NCBI GenBank assembly: GCA_964641945.1
Contig: CAZXLQ010000002.1
Location: 1 to 57,323 of the forward strand
Direction: 5' to 3'
DNA length: 57,323 nt
From: JADIYM01 sp964641945
GTDB taxonomy: Bacteria > Acidobacteriota > Blastocatellia > UBA7656 > JADIYM01
The position numbers and the translations under genes were made by a program. Below, in pieces: positions 16,664 through 25,351 of this stretch. The stretch's first letter is position 1; each line of letters starts with the position of its first letter. The notes under the pieces are model-generated. The model was not told the origin of the DNA, ran no database searches, and saw nothing but the letters and a program-made list of their open reading frames with translations.

Positions 16664-17927
16664 TGCGGAGCGCCTCCGTGGGGTCGAGTCGCGAGGCCCT
16701 GAGCGCCGGATAGAGAGCGCCGAGTGCGCCGAGCGCGACCGCGCCGCCAACGGCGACGAGCGCGACGATCGGGTCCGCCTCGACGGCCAGGGCGGCCCCT
16801 TGCGTGAAATACCGAATGGCGAGCGCCCCGACCCCGAGCCCGAGCCCCCAGCCGACGAACCCTCCGACCGCGGAAACGGCCGCGATCTCGATGCCGAGGA
16901 TGCAGAGGATGTGCGACCGGCGGAAGCCGACCGCGCGGAGGACGCCGATTTCGCGCCGCCGCTCGGTGACCGAGCTCGTCACCGTGACGAATACCAGCAG
17001 CGCGCCTACGACGAGAACGACCATGGCGAGCGCCGCGCCGAAGCGGCCGACGCGCGCGAGCGTCATCGAGCGGGCCTTGACGGCCTGCTGCACGGCCGTC
17101 ACCTGCGCGTTCGGAAGTGCGTCCGAGATCTGGGCGACCATCATCTCGACCGGACATTCGATGCAGAGCGCCGAGACCTCGACGAGGCTCAGCTCGCCGG
17201 GCCGGCCGAGGAGTTCCTGGGCCGTGGCAAGGTCGACGAACGCCATCCGGTCGTCGGCCGAGCCCACGGGCGCAAGCACGCCCGCGACCCGGAAATCGCG
17301 CCCGCCGAGCCTGACCAGGACATGGGCGAGCTCGACGGGGCTCGCTTCCTGCGTGCCCTCGGCCGGTTCCGCTCTCGTCGCTCGACCTGCGTGCGTCGCG
17401 TGGCGCGACGCGTCTTCGGACTCGGGCGCCTCGGCCGCGACGCCGGCGAGCACGGCCGCAGCCTCGCTGCCGAGCAACACCTCGTCGCGAGCGGTGGGGA
17501 GGCGGCCGTCGACGTGCCACCATGACTTCAACCGGGTCGTCTCCTCGAAGTCGACGCCCGCCACCGGGACGCGCCGGCCTCCGGCGTCGACCGAGCCGAC
17601 GAGCGCAGGGGCGACGACGGCGAGTCGCTCGGCGTATTCGATCGAGCGAATCGCATCGAGATCCTCGAAGCGAAGCCGCTCGACCTCGTAAGAGACGCCC
17701 GAGACCGAGACTCCACCGTAGCTCACCTCGAGGCCGTCGGTGCGCGGCGCAACGACGATGTTCGCGCCGTAGCGGTCGATCTCCTCGCCAAGGTGACGTT
17801 CGAGCGCCGTCGTGACGCCGGCAAGCGCCACAGCCGTCGCGACGCCGATTGCGAGCCCGACGGCGACGAGCGCGGCGCGGGCCTTGCCGCGCCGCAGGTG
17901 CTCAAATGCGATGCTCGCGAGTCTCAC
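16656..17927 (-). CDS. FtsX-like ABC permease
   Basis: The 423-residue permease has an N-terminal helix (KARAALVAVGLAIGVATAVAL), a large periplasmic MacB-like domain and three C-terminal helices with the FtsX signature (TERRREIGVLRAVGFRRSHI ... YPALRASRLDPTEALRNV). The periplasmic domain contains ALCIECPVEMM, two cysteines in C-x2-C spacing, which is unusual and could be a redox or metal site. The GTG start at 17927 is chosen because GAGG stands 8 nt upstream and the upstream gene ends 10 nt earlier. A longer open frame lacks a signal. Together with the ATPase it should form a mechanotransmitting ABC unit rather than a conventional pore. Confidence 0.85.
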   Translation of the reverse strand: MRLASIAFEHLRRGKARAALVAVGLAIGVATAVALAGVTTALERHLGEEIDRYGANIVVAPRTDGLEVSYGGVSVSGVSYEVERLRFEDLDAIRSIEYAERLAVVAPALVGSVDAGGRRVPVAGVDFEETTRLKSWWHVDGRLPTARDEVLLGSEAAAVLAGVAAEAPESEDASRHATHAGRATRAEPAEGTQEASPVELAHVLVRLGGRDFRVAGVLAPVGSADDRMAFVDLATAQELLGRPGELSLVEVSALCIECPVEMMVAQISDALPNAQVTAVQQAVKARSMTLARVGRFGAALAMVVLVVGALLVFVTVTSSVTERRREIGVLRAVGFRRSHILCILGIEIAAVSAVGGFVGWGLGLGVGALAIRYFTQGAALAVEADPIVALVAVGGAVALGALGALYPALRASRLDPTEALRNV

Positions 17928-17937
17928 AAGCAGCGCC

Positions 17938-18567
17938 TCAGAACCACCGGACGCCGGACGCGACGTCACTTCGTTTGACGACGATCGAATCGCCAGCGGT
18001 CGTAGACGGAAGCGAGATCGGGTGGCAGCCGCCCTTGCCACCCATTTCGGTAATCTCGGCGATGGCGAACGTCTTGCCACACTTGCGGCACTGCATGTGG
18101 TCGCCCTTCTGGACGTAGCCCTTCTTGGCCTCCGCGCAAACCTGGCATGCATCGAGCGCAACGTGTACGCGGCCCGCGGCGTCGCGCACGGCGAAGAACG
18201 GCACCTTCGTTCCGTTCATGTCGGCCGTGAAGAAGGCCGCCTCTGTCGTGATCCCGGCCGCGGGCACACGGACCACCTCACCGTCGAACGCAATCGGCTT
18301 GGCCGCCGACGCTGACGCCCCGGACGGAGCGCCGTTGTTACTCGCGACGCCTGTGGCACCGGTCGAGGGCGCCGCCGAGCCTCGGTCGACTCCCTCGCCT
18401 GAGTTGCCCCCTTTCGTGAAGAAGAACGCACCTGCAATCACGATGGCAACGGCGACGAACCCGACGAGGAGGGCGCTGCGGTTCCCTACTGACTTTGGCC
18501 GGGTTTCGTCGAAGCGGAGCCGCTTGCGATCTCGGTTCCCAACCGTGCTCTGGTCCGTGTTACTCAT
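17938..18567 (-). CDS. DUF2318 membrane-anchored Fe-S-type protein
   Basis: The 209-residue protein has one N-terminal helix (ALLVGFVAVAIVIAGAFFF), a Gly/Ala/Ser linker and a C-terminal DUF2318 domain. That domain shows the cysteine pattern FDACQVCAEAKKGY, MQCRKCGKTFAI and GGKGGCHPI. DUF2318 proteins are predicted periplasmic Cys-rich (Fe-S or metal) proteins found next to FTR1, P19 and FtsX/ABC genes in uptake loci such as that of Campylobacter. FTR1 and P19 are not in this window. The ATG at 18567 is preferred because GAGAGG lies just upstream; a GTG two codons earlier would sit on that signal. It leads the three-gene module and has a direct-repeat operator upstream. Confidence 0.82.
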   Translation of the reverse strand: MSNTDQSTVGNRDRKRLRFDETRPKSVGNRSALLVGFVAVAIVIAGAFFFTKGGNSGEGVDRGSAAPSTGATGVASNNGAPSGASASAAKPIAFDGEVVRVPAAGITTEAAFFTADMNGTKVPFFAVRDAAGRVHVALDACQVCAEAKKGYVQKGDHMQCRKCGKTFAIAEITEMGGKGGCHPISLPSTTAGDSIVVKRSDVASGVRWF

Positions 18568-18622
18568 ACTCACCTCTCACTTGACCGCGACCTCAAAGTG
18601 GTTCGTCAAACAGTGTAGCGCG

Positions 18623-18644
18623 CGAAGATAAAACCAACTTAAAC
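18623..18644 (-). promoter_or_regulatory. Direct-repeat operator upstream of the DUF2318 operon
   Basis: Read on the minus strand, two 11-bp half-sites follow each other, GTTTAAGTTGG then TTTTATCTTCG. Compared with the repeat pair at 43714-43735 only three of 22 positions differ. A TACACT -10-like element follows after five bases, so the repeats would sit at and above the -35 region, typical for an OmpR-family activator. The first half-site overlaps the stop of the CxxC gene. Confidence 0.6.
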
Positions 18645-18812
18645 GTGTCGACGTGGCGCGGCGGACTCCAACACGTCCTCGGGGGCCGGGATGATCTCGG
18701 GCTCGAGCGCGTCGGCGACCTCGTGGACCGGTGCTGCATCGAGGTGCGAGTCCTCGGGCCAGATGAAGTTCTCGTCGTCAAGGGTCATCCTGCATGTCCC
18801 GCACTGTTTCAT
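18639..18812 (-). CDS. 57-residue CxxC acidic protein
   Basis: This small protein starts MKQCGTCRMTLDDENF and continues with an acidic stretch (DALEPEIIPAPEDVLE) to APRRHV. AAGGAGAGGAG precedes the ATG, and the ATG overlaps the stop of the glycosidase gene as ATGA, which supports real translation. The single CxxC could hold a metal or form half of a zinc finger dimer. There is no signal peptide, so it should be cytoplasmic. I do not recognise a family. Confidence 0.55.
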   Translation of the reverse strand: MKQCGTCRMTLDDENFIWPEDSHLDAAPVHEVADALEPEIIPAPEDVLESAAPRRHV

Positions 18813-21268
18813 GATGACTCCTCTCCTTGGGCAACGGCAGCGTTGCGTGTGACGTTCGAAGTGACCTGTCTCGCATCGTCGACACCTTCATCCTCGCGTT
18901 CGCTGGGGTATCGCGACGCCATCGAGTCGATCACGTCGGCGGCGGGTCGCGCACCCGCGTCGCGAGGCGACTCGCGAGCGGAGTCCGCGTCGCCGACACG
19001 CACCCGCGTCACGCGCGCTTGGCAGCAAGAGTGCGTCTTCGTGCAGCCCTCGTGCTGGCATTCGAACATGAACTCGAGGAGGCTGGCCTCCGCTCCGAAG
19101 GGCCCGAGCACGAAAGAGTATCGACCCCTGCCCGCCATTACGCCGCCTTCGGGCGCGAGGTCCGCGCTCTCGGGTGCCGTGCCGTCGATCATCCAGCTGA
19201 GCCTCCCCGGGCAGTGCGTGCGGATCGTCAGGCGGTCGCGCGGTCCGACGCCGGCGACGGGCCGGCTGTGGGTCCAGACGACCGTGTGCAGCGCGATGTG
19301 CTCGTCGAGACGGCGCGGTGCGGCGGCGCCGAGCGACGCGTAGATCGCTTTCAGATGGCCCCGGTACACCTCGTCGAAGACCTCGTCGCGCCCCGAGTTC
19401 TGATCGTCGCCGTACCACCAGAACCAGTCGCTGCCCTCGGCCATGTAGGCCGAAAGGTAGGCCGACGGCGCGTCGGCCGGGGTCGCGCCGCTTGCGGCGA
19501 GAAACCGCCGCGCTTCGGCCAGGAGCCGCCACGCGCGGTTCTCCTCGTCCTCGCCGATCCACGTTCCGAGGTCGACGCCGGGCCGCGACCCCGCTTCGTC
19601 GATCCACGACCCGGTGAACAGGTCGTAGATTGCGGGCATCCGGTCGATCGGATGCGGCGCGACGCGGCGCAGAGCGTTGCCGCGGATGTACTCGCCGAAC
19701 GTCACGGTCCGCAGCTCGGGATCCCGCTCGAGCAGGTAGTACAGGGCCCGCAGGAACGGCCTGGCGTCCTCGCGGTACGACCCCCACGCGTTCTCGCCGT
19801 CGAGCGCGATCGCGAGGACTCGGTCGCCGGTGTCGCCGACCCGACGAGCGAAGCGCCCCTTCACGTCCGCGACGAATGCGCGAGCGGCGGCTTCGGGATC
19901 GTCGTACCGCCGAAAGTGGAATCCGATCGCGTCCGAGAGCCACGTGTCGCGGAAGTACACACACGGTCGCTCGAGATCGAAGGGGCGGTAGGGCTGGCAC
20001 AAGACGTCCGGAAGGTCGGCGTCGTATCCCCACCGGCCCGACCGCGCCAGGACGCCCTTGTCGGACGCCACCCACTCAATCCCATTTTCTTCGAACAGTG
20101 GAAGGACATCGTGCCCAACCGCGCCCTCCGCGGGCCACATGCCGGTCGGCCGCCGACCGAAGGCCCCCTCGTACCATTCGACGGCGAGCCGCACCTGTGC
20201 CGCCGCGTCTTCGGGGTAGTGGAACCGCAGAGGCAGTTTGGTACCCGGTCTATCCAGGGTCGCCCGATCCGTATCGACCAGCAACGGGAGGATGGGGTGG
20301 AAGAACGGCGTCGTCGAGATCTCGATCTGCCCGCAGTCCTGGAGGTAGCGGTGTAACGGGATGATGGCCTCCATGATCTTGTACTGCTCTTCGACCATCT
20401 CGTCGAGTTCGCTCGTCGTGAAGCCGCGCCCCTGCTCGACGAATCGCCGCACGCTTGCCGTCTCGCCCGTCGCGAGGTGGACGACGCCGTCGCGGAACTC
20501 CTTACCGAACCAGGCGAGGTTGAACCACATCTGCAGGTCGCGCACATCCTGCGCGTCGAAGGCCGCTCCTTCGTGCCGCTGCGCGAACAGCTCCGCGTAG
20601 CGCTCGTGGCCGAGGATCTGGTTGTGCCAGTCGGCGTCGAAGAAGCTCGACAACACGGCTTCACGCTCGGCGTCGTCGAGGAGTTCAGCCGGCTTGAGCG
20701 TGAGGTCGAGGGCACGGTCGGTGGCGCCTCGCTCGACGTAGTCCTCGATCTGCCACGCGAGAGCGGGCGTCAGGTTGATCGTTAGATGCAGATCGGGGTG
20801 CGCCGCGACGAGGTGCGCCATCGAGTAGTAGTCGCGTATCGCGTGTAGCCGGACCCACGGCAGCGCGTAGCTCCCATCCTGAACCGGGTGAAGCTCGTTT
20901 TTGTAAACCGGCTGGTGGTGGTGCCAGAGCATCGCGACGAAGAGCTTCGGCCCGACACGAAACGAGAAGTCCTCGGTCGCCGCGTCGCCGTCGTCGCCGC
21001 GCGCCCGGATGCGGTAGGTCACGTCGTCGCCATCGGCGAATGGCCCGAGGGTCGCAGACCAATAACTGTTCTCGCCGCGATTCTCTCGCCATCCGCATGG
21101 CGCGATGTCGGATCGCAGCCCGCCGTCCGTGCCGCGAACCCTCACCTCCACCCATACCCTTTGCCTCGGCGCGACGGGCCACGTGCCCGCTTGCATGGTC
21201 GCCCTCTCGCCCGCGCTGACCCGCCGCGGCTCTCGCTGAGCATCTGGTGTCGAGTGCCAGACATGCAT
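18809..21268 (-). CDS. GH57-family alpha-glucan hydrolase
   Basis: The 819-residue enzyme has an N-terminal beta-sandwich (about 1-105) and then a GH57 catalytic barrel starting with WHHHQP (115-120). Other family motifs are LGHERY, TTPFFHPILP, GMWPAEGAVG (the Glu is the likely nucleophile) and LAIALDGENAWGSY (the Asp is the likely acid/base). The C-terminal region has a second sandwich-like segment and ends in a Cys/charged tail (QHEGCTKTHSCCQARV). No signal peptide is seen, so it probably works on intracellular glucan such as glycogen. GGAGGG precedes the ATG. It has no obvious tie to metal resistance. Confidence 0.88.
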   Translation of the reverse strand: MHVWHSTPDAQREPRRVSAGERATMQAGTWPVAPRQRVWVEVRVRGTDGGLRSDIAPCGWRENRGENSYWSATLGPFADGDDVTYRIRARGDDGDAATEDFSFRVGPKLFVAMLWHHHQPVYKNELHPVQDGSYALPWVRLHAIRDYYSMAHLVAAHPDLHLTINLTPALAWQIEDYVERGATDRALDLTLKPAELLDDAEREAVLSSFFDADWHNQILGHERYAELFAQRHEGAAFDAQDVRDLQMWFNLAWFGKEFRDGVVHLATGETASVRRFVEQGRGFTTSELDEMVEEQYKIMEAIIPLHRYLQDCGQIEISTTPFFHPILPLLVDTDRATLDRPGTKLPLRFHYPEDAAAQVRLAVEWYEGAFGRRPTGMWPAEGAVGHDVLPLFEENGIEWVASDKGVLARSGRWGYDADLPDVLCQPYRPFDLERPCVYFRDTWLSDAIGFHFRRYDDPEAAARAFVADVKGRFARRVGDTGDRVLAIALDGENAWGSYREDARPFLRALYYLLERDPELRTVTFGEYIRGNALRRVAPHPIDRMPAIYDLFTGSWIDEAGSRPGVDLGTWIGEDEENRAWRLLAEARRFLAASGATPADAPSAYLSAYMAEGSDWFWWYGDDQNSGRDEVFDEVYRGHLKAIYASLGAAAPRRLDEHIALHTVVWTHSRPVAGVGPRDRLTIRTHCPGRLSWMIDGTAPESADLAPEGGVMAGRGRYSFVLGPFGAEASLLEFMFECQHEGCTKTHSCCQARVTRVRVGDADSARESPRDAGARPAADVIDSMASRYPSEREDEGVDDARQVTSNVTRNAAVAQGEESS

Positions 21269-21649
21269 CGACTGTCCCTCCTCTCAGACTCCGAGACTTC
21301 GGCGATTCCACGACGGCATGGGCCTCGTGACCGGCCAACAGATAGATCGACCCGCCGCGACGAGCACGCTGAGCGCGATCGTGCTCCAGGCCGTCGATCC
21401 GATATGCTGTTTGCTGTTTTCCACCATGACCGTACCTTTGCGGTGGCGAGCCTAAAGCGACCGGCGGTGTGAATCCGGGCCGCGGGGTCGCTCTCGCCGT
21501 ACAGAGTGGGCAACTGGCGTGCCGGCGCGCGGCCCGGCGACATCGCGCGAGCATCAGGGGCGCAAACCTTGATGAGCAGGGCGCCACGGGCGGCCTCGTC
21601 CAGATGCCGCGAGGCGCGATCCCAATCCGGGGTGCGGAAAACCGCGCTC
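21269..21649. other. Intergenic stretch without a supported gene
   Basis: About 380 bases between the glycosidase start and the TolC relic. Only short frames without ribosome sites or family resemblance are present. The promoter of the glycosidase should lie here, but I see no clear -35/-10 pair. Confidence 0.4.
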
Positions 21650-21985
21650 CCCGCCGCGAACTATTCCGTAAGTTTATATTCTATTTAGATTTACGAGTTT
21701 ATCTTGTGTTTATGTTCGTCTGACGCTCTTGTTATCCGACGCTGGCTTTGACGGACTCAGCGTGCCACTTGTCGCGACGCCAATTGAGCGTTGGCGGAGC
21801 AGCGTTCGGCCCGGAGGCCCGAAGCAGGCGGCTTTCTCGTTTCACAGACGAGAGGCCAAATCCAGATCGCGGTACGGCGATTGCCGAAGAAACGTCGTAC
21901 GCATGTCGATCGCGATCTCGGGGGCGCGCCCCCCAACTGCTTCTTGATGACGTCATCGCGGAGGCACTCGAGCACAACCCGGTGC
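21650..21985 (+). pseudogene. Relic of the promoter and 5' part of the cus-operon TolC gene
   Basis: The plus strand here matches the minus strand of 43772-43255. The AT-rich direct repeats, the block GCGGTACGGCGATTGC and the first TolC codons are all recognisable (translated QLLLDDVIAEALEHNP here, QLLLDHVIAEALEHNP in the intact gene). About 165 bases covering the start codon and signal peptide are missing, and the match ends soon after EHNP. It is a non-functional duplicate in inverted orientation to the intact copy. Confidence 0.8.
21672..21718 (+). promoter_or_regulatory. Four AT-rich direct repeats (relic copy of the cus operator)
   Basis: Half-sites GTTTATATTCT, ATTTAGATTTA, GTTTATCTTGT and GTTTATGTTCG start at 21672, 21683, 21697 and 21708, the same 11-14-11 spacing as in the copy at 43714-43760. 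The repeats are better conserved than the surrounding sequence. Whether they still regulate the downstream gene at 22260 is unknown, because it is more than 500 bases away. Confidence 0.55.
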
Positions 21986-22025
21986 GAGAACTCTTCAGTC
22001 CCAGAACGGCCAGCAATGCCGAGGA

Positions 22026-22048
22026 ATAACTGATTTAGGAACAGTTAT
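22026..22048. repeat. Short inverted repeat upstream of the Spy-like gene
   Basis: ATAACTG and CAGTTAT are perfect inverted arms separated by nine bases. They lie just past the TolC relic and about 210 bases before the Spy-like gene. It could be an operator or chance; it is AT-rich compared with its surroundings. Confidence 0.3.
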
Positions 22049-22259
22049 CGTGAATTTAACAACTGCGATGGGATCAATGTACAGAAGGGCGCAAATCATT
22101 CGATCTTGGCAGCGGGCGCGACGGCCGTGGCGCTTTACTTGCTCTTCCGAATGGCGTCTCCGATCCATTGCCTTGTCGTTGTCGGGATGCGCGAGCACGT
22201 TATGTTCGATGTTCCCGCAATCAACAACAGAATAGCCAATGCCCGATAGGAGGTTTGTC

Positions 22260-22799
22260 ATGGAAATCACCGTGTTCCGACGATCCATCGCGACGGTGCT
22301 GCTCGCGATGCTCGTGCCAGCGGCTGTCGTGGCGCAGCACGACAAGCGACCGCCGGCGGCACGCGGAAAGAGCACCTTTCTCGGAGACGGCATGGGTACG
22401 ATCACCCCGAGCCTCATGGAGGTCGCGACGAAAACGAACCTCTTTCTCGCGATCGCCGACCAGATCAGTTTGACCGAGGCGCAGCGCCGCGAGATCACCG
22501 ACATCGTATTTCGATTGCAGCGCGACGCCGGTGAGACGAGGGGCGACCTCGGCGTGGCGCAAGCGGAGTTTCAGCGTATGCTCGGCCGCGACCGAATCGA
22601 CCTCGAGGCGCTCCGAACCAATCTCGCTCAGGTCCGTGCGCTCGAGACCGACCTCGAGTTCCTCACCTTCGAGGCGTTGCTGCGGGCGATCGGCGTCCTG
22701 ACGCACGAGCAGCACCTCCGCGTCATCGGCCTCGCGACGATGCCAGGTCGCGCACAGGCCGCCGCCCCCGTGCGGCCTGGCCCGGACGAATTCCGCTAG
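22260..22799 (+). CDS. Periplasmic Spy/CpxP/ZraP-like protein
   Basis: The 179-residue protein has a signal peptide (cut near VVAQHD) and is almost entirely helical afterwards. It contains the LTxxQ motif (ISLTEAQRREITDIVFRLQRD) and a second one near the end (GVLTHEQHLRVIG), as in Spy, CpxP and ZraP, small periplasmic chaperone/metal-stress proteins. ZraP is classically linked to a sigma-54 ZraS/ZraR system, which is interesting because such a system is present at 2929-5441. AGGAGG stands 8 nt before the ATG at 22260. Upstream is relic sequence and I see no sigma-54 element. Confidence 0.8.
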   Translation: MEITVFRRSIATVLLAMLVPAAVVAQHDKRPPAARGKSTFLGDGMGTITPSLMEVATKTNLFLAIADQISLTEAQRREITDIVFRLQRDAGETRGDLGVAQAEFQRMLGRDRIDLEALRTNLAQVRALETDLEFLTFEALLRAIGVLTHEQHLRVIGLATMPGRAQAAAPVRPGPDEFR

Positions 22800-22833
22800 G
22801 ACTCGCGCTCCGGCAGGACTCGTAGCTGTACGC

Positions 22834-22979
22834 AGAGGCGCGAGCGTCGACGGCAGCGGCGAGCGGGAGTCGCACGCCGACGGCGATGTCCGGACGGGCA
22901 CATTGTCGGGGGAGTGCAAGGGCAAGGAACGGACGAGGACGGGTCAACAGTTCTCGCCAATCCGTCGTCGTGTCCACGA
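22834..22979 (-). pseudogene. Duplicated fragment of the MFS exporter gene
   Basis: This stretch repeats about 146 bases of the middle of the MFS gene (24350-24500), for example the block TGCAAGGGCAAGG...CGGACGA and CGCCAATCCGTCGTCGTGTC. Frameshifts and truncation at both ends make it non-coding. It directly abuts the transposase fragment. Confidence 0.75.
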
Positions 22980-22983
22980 TAGG

Positions 22984-23332
22984 CGCGCTGCGCCTCCTCG
23001 GTCATCTGCCAGTCGCTGATTCGCTTGAGCTGCTTATAGGCAACACCCTGCGTGATCTGGGCCATCGTGTGCAGGCCGATGTTGCAGCCGTGCGCCAACG
23101 TTGCTGCCAGGATCATGCACACGTCTTCGGAATCCCGTCCTCCTCGCTGGGCCGGAGACAGGAAGTGATCGGTGAAGCGCAAGTCGTTATCGACCTCGAT
23201 GAGCAGGTCCGGAAGCCGGCTCGTGCGCATCTGCCTGGTCAGCCATCGTTTCAGGTCGCCCAGCCGTGTTTGCGCCGCTTCGTCCAACGTCTCGGTGGCG
23301 TCGGTGGACAGGCGCCATCTGCCTTTGTCCAC
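22984..23332 (-). mobile_element. Tn3-family transposase fragment
   Basis: The minus-strand frame reads GRWRLSTDATETLDEAAQTR ... LLIEVDNDLRFTDHFLSPAQ RGGRDSEDVCMILAATLAHG CNIGLHTMAQITQGVAYKQL KRISDWQMTEEAQRA, with the spaces added for length. This is an internal piece of a Tn3-family TnpA including the first catalytic Asp region (EVDNDL). It is cut at both ends, fused to the MFS fragment on one side and the TolC relic on the other. No terminal inverted repeats were found next to it. Confidence 0.85.
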
Positions 23333-23334
23333 CG

Positions 23335-23748
23335 ATGAGCGACAGCTTTCCAGGCCACATCATTTCCTGCTGTGACGGTGACGATGCGGCGGCTCGACGG
23401 GTCGCCGTTCTGGACGTCGAAGGGGACGATGCTCCCCATCGAGTCGACCTCGAACATCGGCTGAGGCCAGGCTTTCGCTTGCGGAGTGCGAGCCTGCATT
23501 GCATCGAAGCTGCGAGCCATGGCCGCGATCGCGGGGTTGTGCTCGAGCGCGTCATCCACCAGCTCGCGGAGCACCGCGACGGAGTGTGCGGGCACGGAGC
23601 GCTCCGGCACCGGTGCGGCGATATTGATCGAGGGGCGCGGCGCAGGAAGCTCTGCCGAGCTCGACGGCTGCGCCTGCCCGTAAGCGCTCGTGCCGGGAAG
23701 CGTGAGCACGATGAGTACGAGAGCCCTCAACGCCTTCTTCGTATGCAT
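23335..23748 (-). pseudogene. TolC-family gene, 5' half only (frameshifted)
   Basis: It begins MHTKKALRALVLIVLTLPG (signal peptide, GGAGG upstream) and continues with VDDALEHNPAIAAMARSFDA and SMGSIVPFDVQNGDPSS, closely matching the intact TolC at 42133-43464 (EALEHNPEIAAMARNFDA). A frameshift occurs near IVTVT, where QEMMWPGKLSLIG continues in another frame, and the gene is then cut by the transposase fragment. It keeps a perfect sigma-54 promoter. It is a different, more diverged copy than the relic at 21650-21985. Confidence 0.85.
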
Positions 23749-23799
23749 GGCATGTCCTCCGGGTTCCTGGGGCCAGGCCGTTCTTCGCTCGAGCCGACG

Positions 23800-23814
23800 G
23801 CAACTGCCGTGCCA
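23800..23814 (-). promoter_or_regulatory. Sigma-54 promoter of the truncated TolC gene
   Basis: The minus strand reads TGGCACGGCAGTTGC, a full match to the -24/-12 consensus with correct spacing. The predicted transcription start is about 40 bases before the relic's ATG. It shows that an ancestral TolC gene of this type was sigma-54 driven. Confidence 0.7.
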
Positions 23815-23902
23815 GTCAACGTGGATTCGTGGGCAGTCATCGGTCGGCGCAGTCACGGATTCCCTCGCGAGTTGACGTCCGCTGTTGCGGTCGTTTTCTT
23901 CA

Positions 23903-25138
23903 TCAAGCGAGTCTGGCCTCGCGAGCCCGATCCAGCACGTTCCAGGCGACCATCAATGCGAGCGCGACCAGCAACGCACCACTGAGCAAATACGGCGCGT
24001 CGACATGCCAGATGAAGAGCATACCGCCCAGGAGGGGTCCGATCGCCTGTCCGAGACTGTTGGCGGCGTTCTGAATACCGAGCGACGCCCCGGTACTTCC
24101 TTCTCCGCCGCGCGTCGAGATGAGGGCCGCCAGATTCGGCGCGATGAAAGCCATCCCGAATGCGAGCAATGCGACAAAGGCGAAGACAAAGAACGATGTC
24201 CGAGCTGTCGCAAGCAACGCGATGCCGGTACCCATCAAGGCAAAGCCAATGCCAATCTGGAGCATCTCGCCAACTCGTCCGGCAAGGAATCCAACAGCGC
24301 CTGCCTGAAAGACGGTCATCACCAGGCCGCACACGACAAAGATGTATCCGACCTCGACGGGTCCGAAATCGAACTTCGCCTTCGCGTAGAGCGCGATCGT
24401 CCCCTCGAACATCGTCAGGGCAAGTTGTCCGGCGAGTGCAAGGGCAAGGAGCGGACGAAGACGGATTAACAGTCCTCGCCAATCCGTCGTCGTGTCCACG
24501 ATCGGCTCATCCGCCGGTCCTGCTGGCCTGGACTCCGGCAGCCAGCGCAATGCCGCAAACAGCGTCACAAGACCTAACACCGCTGCCGCAAAAAACGGAA
24601 TCGAAAAGGCGTCAAACGTTAAGTGGCCGATGCTCCATCGCAAATGAATCTCACTGCGAGACAGCAATCCGCCAAGTGCTGGTCCGACAACGACGCCGAG
24701 ACTCACCGCCGTGCCGAGCCACGCCATTCCGCGACTTCGCTGCTCTGGCGTCGTCATATCGGCAACGTAGGCCGCAGAAACCGGCAATGTCGCCGACGAC
24801 AATACTCCTCCGACGATTCGCGCTGCGTACAAGAGCCACAGCGACGTGGACAAACCGAACATCACTTGCGCCACAACGTAGCCCGCGATGCCAATGAGAA
24901 TCAGCGGTCTCCTGCCGATGCGATCCGACCAGCGTCCCCACAAAGGTGCGAAGACGAGTTGAGCGAGCGCGTACACACCAGTCAAAAGGCCGACGTGCAT
25001 CACCATTGACTGTTGCGTCGATCCCTCTTCCAACGCGAGGCGCTCCACGTAGAAGGGCAGCACGGGCATCGTAATGCCCAGGCCGATCATGACGACGAAC
25101 AGGCAGGCGAGAAGTACGAAGAGGTGCTTGTTGATCAC
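23903..25138 (-). CDS. MFS drug/metal exporter (12 TM, TetA-like)
   Basis: The 411-residue protein begins VINKHLFVLLACLFVVMIGLG with MPVLPFYVE, has the MFS motif A GRWSDRIGRRPLIL between helices 2 and 3, and shows SAAYVADMTTPEQRSRGMAW, typical of TetA-type drug:H+ antiporters. The central loop is short and charged. The start is a GTG with GAAGGACC upstream. A sigma-54 element about 120 bases upstream suggests stress-induced expression. The substrate cannot be read from sequence. It is the intact parent of the fragment at 22834-22979. Confidence 0.85.
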   Translation of the reverse strand: MINKHLFVLLACLFVVMIGLGITMPVLPFYVERLALEEGSTQQSMVMHVGLLTGVYALAQLVFAPLWGRWSDRIGRRPLILIGIAGYVVAQVMFGLSTSLWLLYAARIVGGVLSSATLPVSAAYVADMTTPEQRSRGMAWLGTAVSLGVVVGPALGGLLSRSEIHLRWSIGHLTFDAFSIPFFAAAVLGLVTLFAALRWLPESRPAGPADEPIVDTTTDWRGLLIRLRPLLALALAGQLALTMFEGTIALYAKAKFDFGPVEVGYIFVVCGLVMTVFQAGAVGFLAGRVGEMLQIGIGFALMGTGIALLATARTSFFVFAFVALLAFGMAFIAPNLAALISTRGGEGSTGASLGIQNAANSLGQAIGPLLGGMLFIWHVDAPYLLSGALLVALALMVAWNVLDRAREARLA

Positions 25139-25265
25139 GCCGAGGTCCTTCCGTGCGATGCGCTACAGGCGGTGACACGCACGGGCCGAGTCGCATCAGG
25201 CTCGCGACACCTGAGGACCGTTGGCGCGTTGCTTCTTGTCCAATTGCCGGCAAGGGGCTGTGGAC

Positions 25266-25279
25266 GCAACCCTCGTGCC
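25266..25279 (-). promoter_or_regulatory. Sigma-54 promoter of the MFS gene
   Basis: The minus strand reads GGCACGAGGGTTGC, exact for GGCACG-N4-TTGC. The expected start is near 25255, giving a leader of about 117 bases before the GTG at 25138. A TGTCTG-TCTT-CAGACA dyad lies upstream at 25352-25367. Confidence 0.65.
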
Positions 25280-25351
25280 GACAAACGACGTCCTGAAATC
25301 CCGCTTTTCGTGCGTACTTTCTCGGACGAAGCGGAGCATCGCCCCACGAAA

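Noticed and set aside
19000..21200. Long open frames on the strand opposite the glycosidase and other large genes
   Set aside because: They are antisense shadows caused by high GC content: Arg/Ala-rich, without ribosome sites or family motifs.
22150..22250. Sigma-54 promoter for the Spy-like gene
   Set aside because: The best stretch (GAGCACG with GTTC) misses both key elements, so no promoter was called despite the ZraP analogy.
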